Assembly (NCBI RefSeq): GCF_014648175.1
Contig: NZ_BMQP01000012.1
Location: 62,001 to 126,000, forward strand
Reading direction: 5' to 3'
Origin: Planobispora rosea
GTDB taxonomy: Bacteria; Actinomycetota; Actinomycetes; Streptosporangiales; Streptosporangiaceae
DNA length: 64,000 nucleotides
The stretch's first letter is position 1, and each line of letters begins with the position of its first letter. Positions 61,639 through 64,000 of this stretch are shown here, piece after piece. The translations under genes were made by a program, and so were the position numbers. The notes below the pieces were generated by a model, which was not told the DNA's origin, searched no databases, and saw nothing but the letters and a program-made list of their open reading frames with translations.

Positions 61639-63575
61639 CAGGGGGCCGACCTGCGGGTGAAACTCAGGACCGCGGTGATGTCCTTGCCCTTGGCCTTCTC
61701 GTCGACCCTGCCCTTGATGTCGGCGAGCACCCGATGCGTCCCGCCGACGAAGTCGATCACCTGGGCCTGGCGGTTCTTCCCGACGTTCTTCACCACCAGC
61801 AGGTGGTTCTCGTTGAACCAGCCGATGAGCTCGGTCACACCGTCGTCGGGAACGGTGTGGCGGCGGTTGCCCGTCACCGTGTCCCACACGCAGATGCCCT
61901 TCTCCTTGGGACAGATGGTGGTGAAGAGCCTTCCGGACGGGGAGAACCAGTCCGTGCCCCGGGGGGTGCCCACCCAGCGCATGGTCCGGACGATCTGTCC
62001 CTGGAGGTTGTAGAAGTCGGCCCCGGGGGTCTTGCCGTCGAAGAAGCGCCGGGCGACCGTTCCGTCGGGGGCGAAGGTGAAGGGGGCGGTGGAGGAGCCG
62101 ACGACCTCGGTCACCACGAGGGTGGACTTCTTCGCGGCCACGTCCACGATCACGAATCCGCCGCTCACCGGCTTGTCCTTCTGGATGACCGTGAGCAGCA
62201 CCTTGGAGCCGTCCTTCGACCACACCGGGAAGGCGCTCTCGAACGGCTTCTTCACGGTCGGCACCGTGAAGGACTCACCGGTCGAGACTTTGGTGATCTT
62301 GAGGTAGTCCGTGTCCGACTGGGTGAACTTCAGGCCGGGGCTGAGGGCCACCAGTTCCTCGTCGGGTGACAGCGCCGGGGACGTCAGGTTGTCCACCTGG
62401 CGGTAGGAGTCCTTCCCCCGTTCCCGGACGTAGGTGTTGAAGGGCTCCTTCACCCACATGTACCCGCTGAGCCTGACCGGGTCCTTCGGGTGCTCGTGCA
62501 GGGTGATGCCGACCTCGGGCAGGACGATGTCCTTGGACGCCTTCTCCACCTCCTCCAGCGGGGAGAGGACGATCTCCGGCCCCGTGGCGCCGGGCGCGGC
62601 GGCGGGCAGGAGCTCTCCGGCCGGGGACGGCGTGCCCGCCGCGGCGGGCGCCGAGGCCGCCGACGGGGACGTGAGCAGGTACACGGCGCTCCCGGAGAGC
62701 AGCGCGACGGCCACGGCCCCCGCGCCGAGCAGCAGCGGCCGGCCGCGCCGTACCGGACGGGGGGCCGCCGGGGGAGGGCCGAGGTCGGTGGTGAGCAGTT
62801 CGCCGACCAGCTTGAGCAGGACGTCGCTCGCCGTGGGGCGGGCGTGCGGATCCTTGGACAGGCAGGCCGCGACGACGCCGCGCAGGTCGTCCTCCACCGC
62901 TTCCAGGTCCGGTTCGTCGTTGAGGATGCGGTTGACGGTCCCGGCCATCGAGCCGCCGTCGAAGGGGGAGCGCCCCGTCGCGGCGAACGCCAGGGTCGCG
63001 GCCCAGCCGAACAGGTCGGCCGCGGGCGCGGGCGCCTCGCCCCGGAGCAGTTCCGGGGCGGTGAAGGCCGGGACGCCGACGCTGCGGGTGTCGGCGGCGT
63101 CGGTCGAGGAGAGGGCCCTGGCCACCCCGAAGTTGATCACTCGTGGCCCGTCGGGGCCCAGCACCACGTTGTCGGGGCGGATGTCACCGTGCGTCATCCC
63201 GGCCTGGTGGACGGCGACCAGCGCCGTCATCATGCCGACCGCGAGCCGGTGCAGCGCCGGGCCCCGCAGGGTGCCCGAGGAGGCGACGGCCTCCTTGAGG
63301 CTGGGGCCGTCGATGTACTCGCTCACGATGTACGGCCGGCCGTCCGCCACCCCGGTGTCCAGGATCTCGGCGGTGCAGAACGCCGAGATCTCCCGCAGCG
63401 GCCCGGTCGCGGCGAGGAAACGCCCCGGATCGAGATCGGCCGGGAGCAGCCTGACGACGACCCGGTCCCCGCCGGGCGGGCGTCCCAGGTAGACCGCCTC
63501 CCCGAGCCGCCCGGCGATCTCGTACCCGTCCACGCTCCCGGGATCTCCCGGGCCGATCGGCGCGACATCCGGCAT
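61638..63575 (-). CDS. Membrane pseudokinase with C-terminal beta-propeller
   Basis: 645 residues, same layout as its neighbour: kinase-like domain (about 18-265), membrane helix (about 279-305), propeller-like extracellular domain with FPVWSKDGSKVLLTV, FTFAPDGTVARR, TDWFSPSGRLFTTI and GICVWDTVTG. The kinase motifs are broken: the glycine loop is shortened (GRLGEAVYLG), the ATP-binding Lys is Arg42 (VVVRLL), HRD is HGD, and DFG is NFG (Asn148). APE is retained. It probably binds but does not phosphorylate, and may regulate or dimerise with the active kinase 3' of it. GGGGGGAG precedes the ATG; the 77-bp upstream gap has an AT-rich probable promoter. Confidence 0.88.
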   Translation of the reverse strand: MPDVAPIGPGDPGSVDGYEIAGRLGEAVYLGRPPGGDRVVVRLLPADLDPGRFLAATGPLREISAFCTAEILDTGVADGRPYIVSEYIDGPSLKEAVASSGTLRGPALHRLAVGMMTALVAVHQAGMTHGDIRPDNVVLGPDGPRVINFGVARALSSTDAADTRSVGVPAFTAPELLRGEAPAPAADLFGWAATLAFAATGRSPFDGGSMAGTVNRILNDEPDLEAVEDDLRGVVAACLSKDPHARPTASDVLLKLVGELLTTDLGPPPAAPRPVRRGRPLLLGAGAVAVALLSGSAVYLLTSPSAASAPAAAGTPSPAGELLPAAAPGATGPEIVLSPLEEVEKASKDIVLPEVGITLHEHPKDPVRLSGYMWVKEPFNTYVRERGKDSYRQVDNLTSPALSPDEELVALSPGLKFTQSDTDYLKITKVSTGESFTVPTVKKPFESAFPVWSKDGSKVLLTVIQKDKPVSGGFVIVDVAAKKSTLVVTEVVGSSTAPFTFAPDGTVARRFFDGKTPGADFYNLQGQIVRTMRWVGTPRGTDWFSPSGRLFTTICPKEKGICVWDTVTGNRRHTVPDDGVTELIGWFNENHLLVVKNVGKNRQAQVIDFVGGTHRVLADIKGRVDEKAKGKDITAVLSFTRRSAP

Positions 63576-63652
63576 GTCGGCTCCCCCCTGCGGCGGTCAT
63601 TGCGGATCATCAATTATGAGGATCAAGAGCGACAGGGAGCAGCATTTCGTGA

Positions 63653-63815
63653 CTACGGGCCGGAAGCGGCCATCCAGGCGGCGATCTGCGCCCGCGAGTT
63701 GAAGCCCGGCTTGTTCATGATCGTCCGTACGTGGCTGTCCACCGTGTGCTCCGAGATGAACAGCCGCTCGCCGGTCTGCCTGTTGCTGAGCCCCTCGGCG
63801 ACCAGCCGCGCCGTC
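63653..63815 (-). pseudogene. LuxR-type HTH remnant, N-terminus lost
   Basis: The last 55 residues read as the C-terminal LuxR helix-turn-helix: ARLVAEGLSNRQTGERLFISEHTVDSHVRTIMNKPGFNSRAQIAAWMA. Homology stops abruptly near 63815, where the opposite strand becomes an oxidoreductase. The usual ATPase or receiver N-terminal part is missing, and a Pro replaces the normal Leu in NKLGF. It is probably a dead 3' fragment left by a deletion or rearrangement. Confidence 0.7.
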
Positions 63816-64000
63816 ACCGGCTTCCGGCCGGGGGACGAGGTGTACGGCGGCTGCGGCCTGGACCTCGTGCCGGGCACGACGGGCCTGGCCGAGTACGCCT
63901 GTCTGCTTCAGGACGGCATGCTGCGCGCGATGCCGGCCGGGCTGACGTTCGAGCAGGCCGCGGCCGTCCCGGTGGCGGCGCTCACCGCACTCCAGGGGCT
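63813..64000 (+). pseudogene. Zinc-type (MDR) quinone oxidoreductase fragment, N-terminus lost, 3' end beyond window
   Basis: The rightward frame from about 63813 reads VTGFRPGDEVYGGCG, then GLAEYACLLQDGML, FEQAAAVPVAALTALQGL. This is the middle of medium-chain dehydrogenase/quinone reductase proteins, where about 50-100 residues should precede. They are absent; instead the LuxR remnant begins. The frame stays open to the window edge. A late GTG at 63840 could start a truncated protein, but a broken gene is more likely. Confidence 0.7.

Noticed and set aside
59386..62013. 875-residue rightward frame opposite the kinases
   Set aside because: Shadow of the kinase genes, with Arg/Pro-rich nonsense sequence and no domain.

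Overview
The window is high-GC DNA with almost exclusively G/C third codon positions, frequent GTG starts and strong GGAGG-type ribosome sites. It comes from a filamentous actinomycete. The HEXXH-family protein, the second divergent EF-Tu, the Nur- and IdeR-type boxes and the chemoreceptors would suit the Streptosporangiaceae, but that placement is an inference. No tRNA, rRNA, CRISPR array, insertion sequence or prophage gene was seen.

Layout, left to right. 1-3353: a two-gene ABC exporter read leftwards behind an iron-box operator, with one degenerate ATPase half. 3354-6531: a long structured non-coding leader, an F420-type nitroreductase/hemerythrin fusion, and a HEXXH-family protein that has lost its metal motif. 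6532-9746: molybdate regulator plus modABC. 9764-16138: a small hypothetical protein, an M43 metalloprotease, a chemoreceptor, a trypsin-like protease fused to a DNA/RNA non-specific nuclease, and a membrane protein. 16251-19378: an OmpR-type two-component system with a PepSY protein, facing a membrane-anchored hypothetical protein. 19385-21262: a flavin monooxygenase and a divergent TetR regulator with three matching operators. 21488-25308: ABC-2 transporter plus NarL-type kinase and regulator. 25417-30923: an SRPBCC protein, a TfoX_C protein, and a second ABC-2/OmpR two-component operon with 11-bp direct repeats in its promoter. 31162-33538: MarR with an MFS drug exporter and a small acidic protein. 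33642-37585: a second chemoreceptor, a GGDEF cyclase and a DUF2238 membrane protein. 37823-41274: a paralogous copy of the ABC-2/NarL cassette. 41293-42797: TetR, a 34-bp operator and a thioesterase. 43079-44296: a divergent EF-Tu with a strong terminator. 44387-50002: a polysaccharide deacetylase/glycosyltransferase fusion, an expansin-like protein, an MBL-fold hydrolase and a GlxA-type regulator. 50260-57265: an ABC exporter, then a five-gene nickel/peptide ABC importer behind a Nur-type box. 57253-59092: a secreted pectate lyase with a LacI-type palindrome upstream. 59491-63575: a membrane Ser/Thr kinase paired with a pseudokinase, both with predicted extracellular beta-propellers. 63653-64000: a chimeric junction of two broken genes.

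The region is mostly surface and envelope sensing, metal homeostasis and export. Four two-component systems sit beside ABC exporters or a PepSY protein. Three metal systems (iron, molybdenum, nickel) each carry or adjoin a recognisable regulator or operator. The most unusual points are the protease-nuclease fusion, the kinase/pseudokinase pair, the EF-Tu with substitutions at elfamycin-contact positions, and several families whose catalytic motifs have decayed (HEXXH, NodB, one ABC ATPase) while the fold stays intact.
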